Program-made: the position numbers and the translations under genes
Part shown: piece after piece, positions 30,496 to 42,400 of the stretch
Position numbering within the stretch: position 1 is the stretch's first letter
Layout: each line of letters starts with the position of its first letter
Assembly (NCBI GenBank): GCA_003427395.1
Contig: BFEA01000013.1
Location: forward strand, 403,326 to 467,325
Source: Chara braunii
Lineage: Eukaryota; Streptophyta; Charophyceae; Charales; Characeae
Length of the DNA: 64,000 bases
Direction: 5' to 3'
Notes under the pieces: model-generated
Databases searched by the model: none
The model's input: only the letters and a program-made list of their open reading frames with translations
What the model was told of the DNA's origin: nothing

Positions 30496-31617
30496 TGCAT
30501 GATTCCCTTACCCATCACATTTTTTACCCTATGTCGGCCCTCATGCCCTAGTTAGATAACCTTCTATCCTTCATCTAGGTGCGCCCTGTATACCAAGCTC
30601 CCGTATTCCCTTGCATGGTCGACCCTCCGTGGTGGTCACACCCCTTTGGTCGAGCATTACCCGCCCTGATGGTCTATCTCTTAGGGTCATTGGTTTTGTT
30701 CGCTCCCAGTTCCTTACCCTCATTGAGCCTGATGACATATGCCTCCCTGTCATTATGTGTGGATGCCTTTAGGAGTTTATCGACCCCTAGGCTACATTCG
30801 CCATCCGTGGAGACCATCACACTCTTTGGTTGCGACACACTTCTCCTGTGAGATATGGTTGTCTTGTTGTTGCTTTATTGATATCAGACTGAGGCTATTG
30901 CCTCTAATATTACTAGGATTTAGTTGTTTTTTCTTTTGTTGTTCTGATGACTTATACACTAGTCAGTTGTTTCCAGATTGAGGTTATTGCCTCCAACATT
31001 TTAGGATTTAGTTGTCATTACTTGTTATTTTCCTAGGACATGTACTAGTTAGTTGCTTCTGCTTTCACTTAGGCTGTTAGCTGTGACATTGCTGCCTTGT
31101 GACATTTTCTATCCTAGATTGCATCGCATGGACTCGGCATTGAGCTTGCTCCGCATCCTAGACTACTCGGGTTTTCTTTTTCTTTGGTAGAGTTCCGCTT
31201 CTTGGCGAAAGAGTGCTTGTATCTAGGCGATCCATCACATGTCGAGGATCGTGTAGCGGACCTCTGGTTGGCCTGTGAGACCAGCCCCTTGGCCTGTTCT
31301 CACAAGCCTGTGTTGTATTCGGGGTAGTCCAATCCAGGCCGGTACCTCTGTGGGTACGAGCCAGTCCAGTCCAATCCAGCCAGTCCGTTGGGGCACCCCA
31401 GCTAGAGTCTGTAGCTGCACTGTGCCATCTTGCTCCACCCTCATCCTCCATTTTCATCTCTATCCTAGGCAGAGCACCTCACCCAGTGGGTCCGCCACAT
31501 TTTACCTACTGATTCCACGATTCTGACTTGGCTCGTTTGGTATAATAAAATGAGCCAAAAAACAAAAAAAAAAAGGTTTTTGGATTCCTTTTATTTGTTT
31601 CATATTTGAGAAAAAAT
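30496..31617. other. Non-coding remnant downstream of the outer pol
   Basis: No convincing gene. Two similar segments contain TTGCCTCtAAyATT...TAGGATTTAGTTGT (about 30895-30925 and 30980-31010). These and the T/G-rich sequence could be 3' UTR or LTR remnants of the outer element, but I could not pair them with sequence upstream of gag. Confidence 0.35.
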
Positions 31618-31625
31618 GTGTTATG
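31618..31625. repeat. SINE target-site duplication, left
   Basis: GTGTTATG, preceded by an A run. It is identical to 31805-31812. Confidence 0.78.
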
Positions 31626-31804
31626 AACCTAAGAGTCTAGCTCAGTGGGTACACCCATGAACTGTTGAAATACACATCTGTGTTTGAATCCAGATGATGA
31701 AATTTGACGAGTAAAACCAACTAGTAATGAATTGTTTGGGGCCGGTCAGATCAATGATAATATCTCAAGGCGATCGCCATTTTTTTTGTTAAAAAAAAAA
31801 AAAA
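31626..31804 (+). mobile_element. tRNA-derived SINE
   Basis: The head resembles a tRNA gene. It has an A-box-like TAGCTCAGTGGG (31638-31649), then a B-box-like GTTTGAATCC (31682-31691) inside a T-arm-like hairpin with stem ATCTG/CAGAT. An unrelated body of about 100 bp follows, ending in an A run (31791-31804). An 8-bp direct repeat GTGTTATG flanks it at 31618-31625 and 31805-31812. Total about 180 bp, non-coding, mobilised by LINE machinery in trans as for other SINEs. Confidence 0.8.
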
Positions 31805-31812
31805 GTGTTATG
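31805..31812. repeat. SINE target-site duplication, right
   Basis: GTGTTATG directly follows the A tail of the SINE. It matches 31618-31625. Confidence 0.78.
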
Positions 31813-31849
31813 CCCTTCAAAGATGTGTGTATTTGTTGTATGCCCCTAA

Positions 31850-33330
31850 AAATACCAACTTCCCCTATTGTGGCCTAGGGGCCCAAAAACTTTTGGGTAG
31901 ACCCCTGTCAAGAGGGGGGCCAGCTTTGCGCCAAGCTCTTGTTGGATTGACGATTGTACATCCAATCATGTGGAAAAAGGGACAACGACGTTAAAGAAAA
32001 TTGTGTCGTGACGCCAACACATGAGAACGTAGCATGCGATAGAGGAGGGCATCTGAATACGGCATGAAAAGAGTCTAAGAACCATGAACTGAGCAAGGGA
32101 TATGAAGAACGGTCTAGTAGGTGCCACCCGAGTAAGTGTCGAGCCACGACCAACCTGAAAAATAAATAGTCTTGACTGCCATAATAAAAAGGGCTAGAAA
32201 GAGAAAGGCGAGGCTTAAAGGGGGTGCAACGAATTGCAAGGGCCTTGAAAATGAAAGGCCCAGGTACGTTGGACCTGAAAAATAAGACCCTAATGTGATC
32301 CGGAGAAAAACGAACAGCAAATGTGAGAACAGAAAAACCCAGGGAGAGATTGAGAAAGGTAGGCGAGCATGGGAATAGAAAAAGGGCAAGTCGCCACATC
32401 ATGGCCAACATGCCCTTCCCAAAAGAGGCCTAGGGGCCTTGAACACGCCATTAAGTCTAGATGCAGTTGGGAAAGAAATGAACGAAAATGGACACCTAGA
32501 GCAAAAGAAAACACATGTTTTACATACATTTTGTGACTGGATTCATCCCAAGATGAAACGGTTACAAAATGTTTCCATTTTTTTATTATTTTCAAAGATA
32601 AAATTTTAAAAAATCAAGGAGGAGGAAGACCGAGATGCAACAGACCACAAAATGTAAAGCGAAAACATGTTTCAAGTACATCCAGAGCCAATATTGAGTC
32701 CGAATGCACTTGGGGATGTGTTGTTTTAATTTGTTTTCGTTTTGGTCAAGCATGGTGGCAGTGAGACTAGGAAAAAGGTCACCATTGCACTTTGAGATCT
32801 AACGGACAACAGAGTGTCAAGGCTATAAGAAAACAGGCCTTGACGACCGAGGGTACTACAAAAAGGGGCCCCAACGAGGCCAAGAATAACCGGTACACTT
32901 AGATGTGTCAAAAGGAGGAAATTGGGATTGCGCGGACAAAGGAGTCCCAAATAAAATTGGGACGATATGTGGAGTGGCGCTGGGGACCGTGAACGACCAA
33001 GTAAAAATAATGACAGTTTGGGACGTGTGTCGACGGGACCACCGACGGGACAAGTGTCGGAGACTACTACGGGATGAATGCTGGGGACTTGGGTTGCCCC
33101 AAGAAGAACTATGGAGCGGCATGAGGAATAAATACGAAAGAGCAAACGGAGTCGTCAAGATCAAAATTTTAACGACCGAAAATATTAGCATTACTAGCAA
33201 ACTGAAGAGTCGTAGAGGAAGAAAAGAAGCAAAGAACTAGGATGTGGACTGCAATCCGAAATATATCGGACCAACCACCCTAGAGAAAATGGAGCCTCGA
33301 GAGGCCCCATGAGAAAAATACGGTAACAAG
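31850..33330 (-). repeat. Dispersed 1.2-kb-class repeat, unit 1
   Basis: Segments such as TTTGTGACTGGATTCATCC (about 32530), GAATGCACTTGG (about 32705), GACTAGGAAAAAGGTCACCAT (about 32765) and AAATTTTAACGACCGAAAATA (about 33165) recur in the same order about 1.2 kb downstream. The part 31960-32270 matches the opposite strand of 42016-42400. Short Ser/Phe/Leu-rich frames here are not convincing genes. Confidence 0.65.
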
Positions 33331-33514
33331 AGAAAATCGAAGTAGGAGGTGCCACAATTTGGTGCAAACGGTGACAAAACGGGGCTTCCGTGAGTAAAGA
33401 GGTACCATAATTGCAGTCTGAGAATTAACGGACTGCACCTTGGGCATGGGCTAGGCCAGAATCAAGAGGTAGGGGCTAAAAAAAGTCTCAACAGCAAGTT
33501 GACACTTGAGATGT

Positions 33515-33561
<47 letters not shown>

Positions 33562-34760
33562 NAAAAAAAAAAAAAAAGAAGGGAGAATGAGTCAAAAGGG
33601 GATGAGAGGGAGTGAGTGAGTTGACCGTCCATAGAGACGGGCAAGTCCCTACTGCCCGAAGTTGGAGGGAAAAAGAAAATAAAAGAAAAAAAAATGAAAA
33701 AAAACACTAACGGTAAAAATACATCACTTGGGAGATATATTTGTGACTAGATTCATCCGAGGGTGAATCAGTCACAAAATATCTTGATTTTATTTAGATT
33801 TTACTGAGAAAATCAATGCCCCATGCAAGCAAGATGCAACGGAGTAAAAGAGGGAAGGAAAACGCATGTTTTTGGTTTATCATGAACCAATACTGAGCCT
33901 GGATGCACTTGGTAATTAACCGCTTCATTTTGTTTCAGTTTGGGGTAAGTTATGGGGCAATGAGATTAGGAAAAAGACCATTACCGCAGTCTGAGAAATA
34001 ACGGGCTACATATGGGTACCAAGTCCAAGGGAAAATGAGCCTTGGCACACTCAAGACACTAAAAAGAAGATTCTCAAGCTTGAAGCAAGTGGAAATGGTA
34101 AATAACAATCGTGAGATGAGGATCTCGTGACAGAGAATACTCAAGGCCTTTACATGGGAAGAAAAAATTGAGACTGTCGAAGACTTGAGAGTCCCACATA
34201 AAAATTAGACGTCAGCGAGAACGATGCAGGGGACTAAATGAGTCCCAACAAAAATAATTGAAATTGAGACATGTACCGGCGGGAGTGTCGGTGAAACTAG
34301 AAAGTGAAAGTTGTGTGGGATGAGGGTCGGGGACTTGAGTGTCCCAAGGAAAACTGTGGGCTCCACATGGAGAATGAACGCGCGAAGAAAGTGACACCGT
34401 CGAAATCAAGATCTTGACGGAGGAAAATACTGGCAACCGCTATTGCAATATTTGAGTGGGGCACATATAGAGGGAATTTGGAAGCAAAAAGAGATAAGAA
34501 ATGGTGATGGGAGGTCTGCCCTACAGTCCGAGACATCTCGGACTAACAAGGCATGAGAAAATAGAGCCCCAAGGGGTTCTTCGCGAAAAACGGGTTTGTA
34601 AAGGAAAAATTGGAGCAAGGGGGACAAAAAATGGAGACTAACGGAGACAAAATAGAGCCCCTATGAGTATGGGGGTTTCATTATTGTAATCCGAGAAATA
34701 ACGGTCGGTTGTTGGACCTGGATCTGGGTCTAGACCAAGACCCATGGTCTAGAAAAAGAG
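33331..34760 (-). repeat. Dispersed 1.2-kb-class repeat, unit 2
   Basis: This is a diverged second unit: TTTGTGACTAGATTCATCC (about 33740), GGATGCACTTGG (about 33900), GATTAGGAAAAAGACCAT (about 33964), AGATCTTGACGGAGGAAAATA (about 34410). It is interrupted by a poly-A tract of about 60 bp (33515-33577) containing one N at 33562, which marks an unresolved homopolymer. Confidence 0.63.
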
Positions 34761-34859
34761 TTTATGGCTGCTTAACACTTGTCACAATAGAAATAAAAAA
34801 AAAAAAAAAAAAAAAAAAAAGAAAAAAAAAGAGAGAAAAAAAAAAAAAAAAAACTTAAC

Positions 34860-34897
<38 letters not shown>

Positions 34898-36440
34898 AAG
34901 AAAAGCAGGGAGAATGAGACAAAGGGGGAAAAAAGAGTAAATGAGGATGAACTGACCAGTTGGGACTGATACAGTAGAGACTAGCAGGTTTCTAATGTGA
35001 CCTCATCACTCCGGATTTAGTGAAAGGCAATCCAGAGTGAAGAGATAAGTGCCTTGGGGCATTATTATCTCAACAAAATCTGAATTAAAAAGACTAAAAT
35101 GAGATCAAAAACAAAAAGAAATAGAGCGTTTTTGTTTTGGGTCATGAATCTGAGATTTTGAGATTCAGATTTATGGAGGAGGTGATGAGGCCTTTTTTTT
35201 GTGGGGCCATCTCAAACAGCCAACTCTGGAATGAGTTGGCAACCCAAAATAAAAAAAAACAAAAAAGGAAAAAAGACGAAATAATAGATTTCGTCGAAAT
35301 GAAAGGCAAATGCACAAAAAACTTTAAAAAATGAGCCTTGGAGCTTAAATTTGAAGTTAAGGTCACCTGGGGGTAGCTCGGATAAATGATGGTCTTGGAC
35401 CTCAGCCGGATCCAAGGCTGAGGATCCCATGGCAAAAGAAAATGCCTCAACCTACCCAAATTGGGGTAGGACTAGGGAAAATCGAGAAAAAAGCTCGTAA
35501 GGTATTTTTCTTTCAGCGCCAAGGGCATCATCTGAAAGTGAAAATGAGGCATAAGAAGGCTCTAGAGGCTGGCCGAGTTGGTACGAACCACTCGTACCGC
35601 ATGTACCTAGCCAAAAAGAGGTCCGGGTGCTCCCGAGAGGCCTAGTGGAGAGGAAAAGCCTTGGGGGTACCTTGATTCACGATGGGGCAAAGGGAGAGGC
35701 CTATGGGCTGACCGGAGTGCTTTGTCCAGCCTATATAAGTTGGGGGAGCAGCCCACCACACTCAGATTTGCATGAGGCAAGTACAAGCTGCCCATATGAG
35801 CCCAAAAGAACTCTACTACACTCAACTGGAGTGAAAGGAGGGGATCCGCCGCCAGCTTGGGAACTTGGAGGAGGTTATAGGTCAGTAGGAGAGCCTGTTG
35901 AGGCTAGTGAAGGTAGTGTTAACCTAGGGGAGTGATCTGCCATAGCCCCCATGATGTGAGAGAGAAAGAAAGGCTAGTGGGGGTCCGCTTAGCCCTCCCA
36001 AAGGCAATGATTTCATAGCCTTAGTGGTAAGAGTTTGCCATAGCCTGAGAGAGGTCGAGGAAGGAAAGAGTTGCGGGCCTTAAGAAGAAGGAAGTCATAG
36101 CCGGGCTGCAATTGTGCAAGGAGAAGGTGAGTGAGAAAGAGAAGAATGTGTTCTTCTCCTGCTGCTTCTCTTCCTCTTCTTCTCTTCCTCTCCCTTTTTT
36201 TTTTTTTTTTTTCCCCCACCTTCCTCCCCTACCTTCCTCTTCTTCCTCCACTTCTTTCTCAATACTTCTTCCCTTTTTTAACCATCTTTCATTCTCCTCC
36301 ACCCTCTCTCCTCTCCATCTCCTTCTTCTTCTTTCTCATTCCTCTCTCTTTTCTCTCTATAACTAACATATCGAGCATGGGGAGGGTAGTAGGTAGCTCC
36401 TCCACTAGGGATTGTCCCCATCTAGTCCTTTTCTTCTAGT
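34761..36440. other. A-rich and purine/pyrimidine-rich spacer, no gene
   Basis: Long A runs (about 34795-34895), then unremarkable sequence with short frames. A T/C-rich block at 36160-36360 encodes only Ser/Phe/Leu low complexity. No domain, RNA gene or element end is recognised. Confidence 0.4.
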
Positions 36441-36459
36441 CATAATAAATCATCACTTT

Positions 36460-37600
36460 ACTTTTTATGTTTTTTAGCTTGGGATTCAGTTTCATTCACT
36501 CTCCCTCAATCTTTTGCTCATCTTTTCACTTGGGTATAAATCGCAATTTTTCTTGTTCATTCTAGTATTGATGTCCTCATTTGCTCTTGTTTTCTCTATT
36601 TTCCTACATCAATATATTTCTCCACTTTGCATTTCGAGTTTCAATGCATGAGAGTGAGTTTCACTCACTCTCCCTCCATCTTTTGCTCATCTTTCCACTT
36701 GGGTGTAATTGCAACTCTATTTCTTGTTCATTATAGCGCGATGTGATCATGCGCTCTTGTTTTGACAGTTTTTTCACTTCAATGTATTTCGCCACTTTGC
36801 ATTTTGAATTTTCATGCATGAGAGTGAGTTTCACGCACTCTCCCTCCATCTTTTGCTCATCTTTCCACTTAGGTGTAAATTGCAACTCTATTTTTTGTCC
36901 ATTCTAGTGTTGATGTCACTATTTGCTCTTGTTTTGTATATCTTCCCACTTCAATGTATTTCTCCATTTTGCATTTTGAGTTTCCATGCATGAGAGTGAG
37001 TTTCACTTACTCTTTCTCCATCTTTTGCTCATATTTCCGTTTGGGTGTAAATAGCAACTCTATTTCTTATTCATTCTAGTGTCGATGTTATCATTTAATC
37101 ATGGTTTGTCCATTTTCCCACTACAATGTATTCGCGACTTTGCATTCTGGGTTTCCATGCACGGGATTGAGCTTCACTAACTCCCCCTTTCACTTTTTGT
37201 CCATCTTTTCACTTAGGTGTAAATCACAACTCTATCTCTTGCTCATTCTAGTGTTGATGTCATCATTTGCTCATGCTTTGTCCATTTTCCCACTTCAATG
37301 TATTCGTCACTTTGAATTTTGAGTTTCGATGCATGGAAGTGAGTTTCACTAACTCTCCCTCCACTTTTTGTCAATCTTCCCACTTGGAAGTAGATCGAAA
37401 CTCATATTCTTGTTTAATTTGGTATTGTGGGTTTCATGCATTCTTGCTTTGTCTATTTCCTCAATCCATAGTAAATCGTCACTTTGAATTTTGTTTTTCC
37501 TAGGCTAAGATTGGGTTTCACTCATTCTGCCTCTAGTTGTTGTCAATCTTTTCACTTGAGTGTAAAGCGTAACTTCAATCTTTGTCTATTTTGTTGATAT
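36460..37600 (+). repeat. Satellite array, period about 171 bp (seven units)
   Basis: The marker TTCACtCACTC starts at 36491, 36660, 36830, 37002, 37173, 37345 and 37517, giving spacings of 169, 170, 172, 171, 172 and 172 bp. Each unit also carries CTCCCTCCATCTTTTGCTCA, CACTTGGGTGTAAAT, CTTGTTCATTCTAGTGTTGA and TTTGCATTTTGAG. The units are clearly diverged, so this is an old array or the edge of one. The length is in the nucleosome-repeat class typical of centromeric satellites. Confidence 0.92.
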
Positions 37601-38284
37601 GGTGATAAATACATAGCAAACCCTGAGTATTTGTGGCAGCTCACGCCCATGTGTTCTATTTGAATGGCACTTTAACCCGCTCGTGCTTTATTTGAACAAC
37701 ACTTCCCTCCCCCCCGATGCTTTACTTGAACGCGTTAGGGAGTGGAAGTGGATAGAAGACTGTATTTGCTTCTGTTACTGCTGTTATTGCTGCTGATAAT
37801 GAGACTGGTGCTTTTGCTGCTGATGTCTGGCCAAACTCTTGACTGCTGCTGCTCAGAAACCGCTGACTAAGCCTTAGGAAAGACTGGGCCGACATAACCG
37901 ACGGACGGGTACGGCTCGGGCTGTCGAAAACCAACTCCTTCAAACAAAGGATATGGGGGCTGAGACTGAACAAGCCACTTATCCTAGACACATACAGATG
38001 GCCTACAAAGCCACCAGATATACATAACTGAACTTCTCGAAACTGCTCGCTTGGAGTCCTGGGTGGTGCTCGAAACAGGCAGGTAGGGGCAAACGACAAC
38101 GGAATCATGACCAATTTTAGGAGGGTCGTAAATAGGGTGTGGACAAAGGGCCCAAAAAGTTTCGTGGCCATCAAACGTCGTTTAGGCCACCAAACGCAAA
38201 TCTGAGTTTTTCGGCTTTCCCAGCCATAGTAAAATTGGCCAAAACGGAAAGTCGCAAATCAGGGTTTTTCGCAGTCTGAGTTTT
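37601..38284. other. Unassigned stretch with one minus-strand frame
   Basis: A 150-residue minus-strand frame (37722-38174) is Ser/Leu/Pro-rich and resembles nothing I know. The codon pattern does not convince me that it is a gene. Otherwise nothing is recognised. Confidence 0.25.
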
Positions 38285-38755
38285 TTTAGAGAAGGTTAAC
38301 AACAGTCGTATTTTTCATCACCACTTTAGGTTGCAGCCTGCTTAAACAAGCGGTTTTCAGGGTCTTTGGACCTTTCACCACTTTAGGACCATTCAGGTAT
38401 GAAAATCCTAAATGGTCCTGAAGTGGTGAAAGCTCCGAAGACCCGGAAAACCACCCGTTTAGGCAGGCTGCATCCTCAACTTCAAGTAGTGAAGGGTGGT
38501 TTTCATGGTCTTCGGACCTTTCACCACTTCATGACCATTCAGGATTTTCAGCCTGCCCAAAACTCTCACTTGACCACTTCAGGACACCCTTCACCAGTTC
38601 AGGATGCAGCCTGCCTAAACAACTGGTTTTCAGGGTCTTCGGACTTTTCACCACTTCAGGACCTTTCAGGATTTTCAGATTGCCCAAAACCCTCACTTCA
38701 GAATTTTCATTCCTGAATTTTTAGCTACCCGATAACCGCTTGTGAGTTTTTCTTG
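38285..38755 (+). repeat. Direct repeat of about 460 bp, left flank of the minisatellite
   Basis: It begins GAGAAGGTTAACAACAGT and ends CTACCCGATAACCGCTT, the same ends and order as 41551-42015. Inside it, CACCACTTCAGGACC and AGGATTTTCAG motifs recur. A long inverted repeat (38372-38432) pairs CTTTCACCACTTTAGGACC with its complement around an 8-nt loop. Confidence 0.88.
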
Positions 38756-38855
38756 CAAGTCTGAGTTCTGTGAAGTCTGAGTTTTTTTTGCAAGTCAGAG
38801 TTTTGTGAAGTCTGAGTTTTTCTTGCAAGTCAGAGTTCTGTGAAGTTTAAGTTTT
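38745..38855 (+). repeat. Short tandem repeat of about 35 bp
   Basis: There are about three copies of a unit reading TTGCAAGTCAGAGTTCTGTG then AAGTCTGAGTTTTTC. Copies differ by a few bases. Confidence 0.75.
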
Positions 38856-38929
38856 TCTGATGCTTCGGACATTGAGACAACGCAAGTAGAGGGAGACCGG
38901 AAGCTTACGAACCACCATAGTCAAACATG

Positions 38930-40905
38930 TTCACACCTTCTTCCACCTTCACCTCCTTCACCCATCCACCATAGCCAAGTATCTTCATCTCTTCTTCCAC
39001 CACCACCCTCCTTCACTCATTCGCCATAGCTAAGTACTTTCACGCCTTCTTCCTCCTCCACCTCCTTCACCCATCCGCCATACCCAGGTACATTCACACC
39101 TTCTTCCACCTCCGCCTCCTTCACTCATCCACCATAGCCAAGCACCTTAACACCTATTTCCACTGGCACTTCCACCTCCTTCATGCATCCACCATAGCCA
39201 AGTACTGTCACACCTTCTTCCACCTCCACCTCCTTCGCCTATCTACCATAGCCAAGTACCCTCACACACCCATCCATCCTCGTCAAGTACCTTTACACCT
39301 TCTTCCACCTCCACCTCTTTCAACCATCCACCATAGCCAAATACCTTCCCACCTTCTTCCACCTGCACCTCCATCCATTCTCCATAGCCAAGTACCTTCA
39401 CACCTTCTTCCACCTCCACCTCTTTCAGCCATCCACAATAGCCAAGTACCTTCATACCTTCTTCCGCCGCCACCTTCTTGATCCATCCACCATAGCCAAG
39501 TAGCTTCAAACCGTCTTTCACCTGCACCTCCTTCACCTATTCATCATAGCCAAGTGGTTTCACACCTTTTTCCACCTCCACCTCCTTCACCCATCCACCA
39601 CAACCAATTAGCTTCACACCTTTTTCCACCTTCACCTTTTCCACCCATCCACCATAGCCAAGTACGTTCATACCTTCTTCCTCTTCCACCTCCTTCACCC
39701 ATCCGCCATAGCCAAGCGCCTTCACACCTTCTTCCACCTCCACCTCCTTCACCCATCCACCAATACCTTCACACCTTTTCCCACCTCCACCTCCTTCACC
39801 CATCCGCCACATCCAAGTACCTTCACACCTTCTTCCACCTCCGCCTCCTTCATCCATCCGCCAAAGCCAAGTACCTTTACACATTCTTCCACCTCCACCT
39901 CCTTCACCCATCCATCATAGATAAGTACCTTCACACCTTCTTCCCCTTCTCGCTCCTCCTTCCATCCGCCATAGCCAAGTACCTTCACACGTTCTTCCAC
40001 CTCCACCTCCTTCACCCATCCACCATAGTTAAGTACCTTTACAACTTCTTCTCCTTCCTGCTCCTCCTTCCATCCGCCATAGCCAAGTACCTTCACACCT
40101 TATTGCACCTCCGCCTCCTTCCCCCATCCGCCATAGCCAAGCACCTTCACACCTTCCACCTCCACCTCCACCTCCTTCACCCATCCGCCATATCCAAACA
40201 CCTTTACACCGTCTTCCACCTCCACCCCCTTCACCCATTTGCCATAATCAATTACCTTCACACCTTCTTCCACCTCCACCTCCTTCACCCATCCACCATA
40301 GCCAAGTACCCTCACACCTTCTTCCACCTCCACGTCCTTCACCCATCCGCCATAACCAAGTACCTTTTCACCTTCGTCCACCTCCACCTCCTTCACCTAT
40401 CCGCCATAGCGAAGTACCTTCACACCTTTTTCCACCTCGACCTCCTTCACCCATCCACTATAGCCAAATACCTTCACACCTTCTTCCACCTCCATCTTCT
40501 TCACCCATCCACCATAGCTAAGAATCTTCACACCTTCTTCCACCTCCACCTCCTTCGCTCATCCAGCATAGCCTAGTACCTTCCTACCTTCTTCCGCCTC
40601 GGCCTTCTTCACCCATCCACTATAACCAAGTAACTTCACACCTTCGACCTCCAGCTCCTGTGAGTCACCATAGTGAAGTAGCTTCACACCTTCTTTCACC
40701 TTCACCTCCTCCACCCATCCACCATAGCCAAGTACCCTTCTTCCACCTCCACCTCCTTCATCCATCCGCCAAAGCCAAGTACCTTCACACCTTCTTCCAC
40801 CTCCATCTCCTTCACCCATCCACCATAGCCAAGTACCTTCACACCGTCTTCTACCTCCACCTCCTTCACCCACCCGCCATACCCAAGTACCTAACCTAAG
40901 CTACC
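38930..40905 (+). repeat. 54-bp minisatellite, left arm (about 36 units)
   Basis: The unit reads CACCTTCTTCCACCTCCACC, TCCTTCACCCATCCACCATA, GCCAAGTACCTTCA. Because 54 is a multiple of three, long frames stay open on both strands (for example 340 residues at 39554-40576, and the minus-strand KVLGYGGWVKEVEVEEGV 18-mer). I read these as by-products of the period. Units vary by substitutions and a few indels. Confidence 0.93.
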
Positions 40906-40984
40906 CACAACTTGTCCTACCGTCCTACCTACTACTCCTCTAACGATATACTTCCTTATATGCCTTAGACCGTGGTATTGGATT

Positions 40985-41545
40985 GGAGAAGGAGGCGAAG
41001 GTGGTAGAAGGTGTGAAGGTGTTTGACTATGGTGAATTGGTGAGGAAAGGGAAGGTGGAAGAAGGTACGAAGGTACGTGGCTATGGTGGATGGGTGAAAG
41101 AGGTGGAGGTGGAAGAAGGCGTGAAGGTGGTTAGCTATGGTGCATGGGTGAAGGAGGTGGAGGTGGAAAAAGGTGCGAAGGTACTTGTCTACGGTGGATG
41201 GGTGAAGGAGGTGGAGGTGGAAAAAGGTGTGAAGGTGCTTGGCTATGGTGGATGGGGGAAGGAGGTGGAGGTGTAAGAAGGTGTGAAGCTACTTGAGTAT
41301 GGTGGATAGGTGGAGGAGGTAGATGTGGAAGAAGGTGTGACCGTACTTGGTTATGGTGGATGGGTGAAGGAGGTGGAGGTGGAAGAAGGTGTGAAGGTGC
41401 TTGGCTATAGCTGATGGGTGAATGAGGCGGAGATGGAATAACGTTTGAAGACACTTGGCTATGGCGGGTGGATGAAGGACATGGAAGGGGAAGAAGATGT
41501 GAAGGACCGTAGTTGTAGTGGATGGATGAAGAAGGTGGAGGTGAA
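40985..41545 (-). repeat. 54-bp minisatellite, right arm in opposite orientation (about 10 units)
   Basis: The same unit is present as reverse complement (GTGAAGGTGCTTGGCTATGG, TGGATGGGTGAAGGAGGTGG). The two arms face each other across a spacer of about 80 bp (40906-40984) that has no repeat units. Confidence 0.92.
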
Positions 41546-41550
41546 AAAAG

Positions 41551-42015
41551 ATGAGAGAAGGTTAACAACAGTTGTATTTTTCATCACCACTTCAGGACAC
41601 CCTTCACCACTTCAGCCTGCCAAAAAAGGTGGTTTTCAGGGTCTTCGGACCTTTCACCACTTCAGGACCATTCAGGTCTGAAAATCCTGAATGGTCGTGA
41701 AGTGGTGAAAGCTCCAAAGACCCTGAAAACCACATGTTTAGGCAGGCTGCATCCTCAAGTGGTGAAGGGTGGTTTTCATCGTCTTCAGACCTTTCATCAC
41801 TTCAGGACCATTCAGGATTTTCAGATTGCCAAAAACTCTCACTTGACCACTTCAGGACACCCTTCACCACGCTAGGATACAGCCTGCCTAAACTGGTGAT
41901 TTTCAGGGTCTTCGGACCTTTCACCACTTCATGACCATTCAGGATTTTCAGACTGCCAAAAACTCTCACTTCAGAATTTTCGTTCCTGAATTTTCAGCTA
42001 CCCGATAACCGCTTA
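41551..42015 (+). repeat. Direct repeat of about 460 bp, right flank of the minisatellite
   Basis: This is the same sequence and orientation as 38285-38755 with substitutions and short deletions, including the inverted repeat at 41651-41711. The pair bracket the whole two-armed minisatellite. Confidence 0.88.
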
Positions 42016-42400
42016 TGAAGAAGATGTGGTTTATGTACATGGGTCTTCCATATTCAAAGGTCTTGTGATCCGTTGCATCCCCGTTGAGTCCCTTCTCAAT
42101 TTCAAGGCCAGAAGCCTCGAAATTGAAACCCTCTTTTTTTTTTTTTCTGGTCCTTTGTATTTTGGTTCCCAAGGCCACTTATTTTTCAGGTCGCCCGTGG
42201 CTTGGCAATGGTTTGGGTGACACCTACCAGTCTTCTCTTTGCATTCCCCTTGCTTTTTCCATGGTCCATGGACTTTCGTTTCACCAAATTCAAGTCGGCC
42301 CCTCGGCCACATGTATCAATCTCTTGGGTCGGTGCCACTATATTATTTTTCTTGACGTCGTGACCCCCTTTTTCCTGCGGTACTCAGCCTCTGGGTTATT
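42016..42400 (+). repeat. Inverted copy of the 1.2-kb-class repeat
   Basis: Blocks such as CTTATTTTTCAGGTCGCCCG, TGACACCTACCAG and ATTTTTCTTGACGTCGT match, in order, the reverse complement of 31960-32270. This is the same repeat family in the opposite orientation, 10 kb away. Confidence 0.68.

Noticed and set aside
30496-31560. 3' LTR of the outer Ty3 element
   Set aside because: Expected here, but I found no matching sequence upstream of gag and no TG...CA boundaries, so I do not call it.
39554-40576. Long repetitive protein frame (340 residues) in the minisatellite
   Set aside because: The period of 54 bp is a multiple of three, so any stop-free frame stays open on either strand. Both strands are open and nothing indicates a start, splice sites or codon bias.
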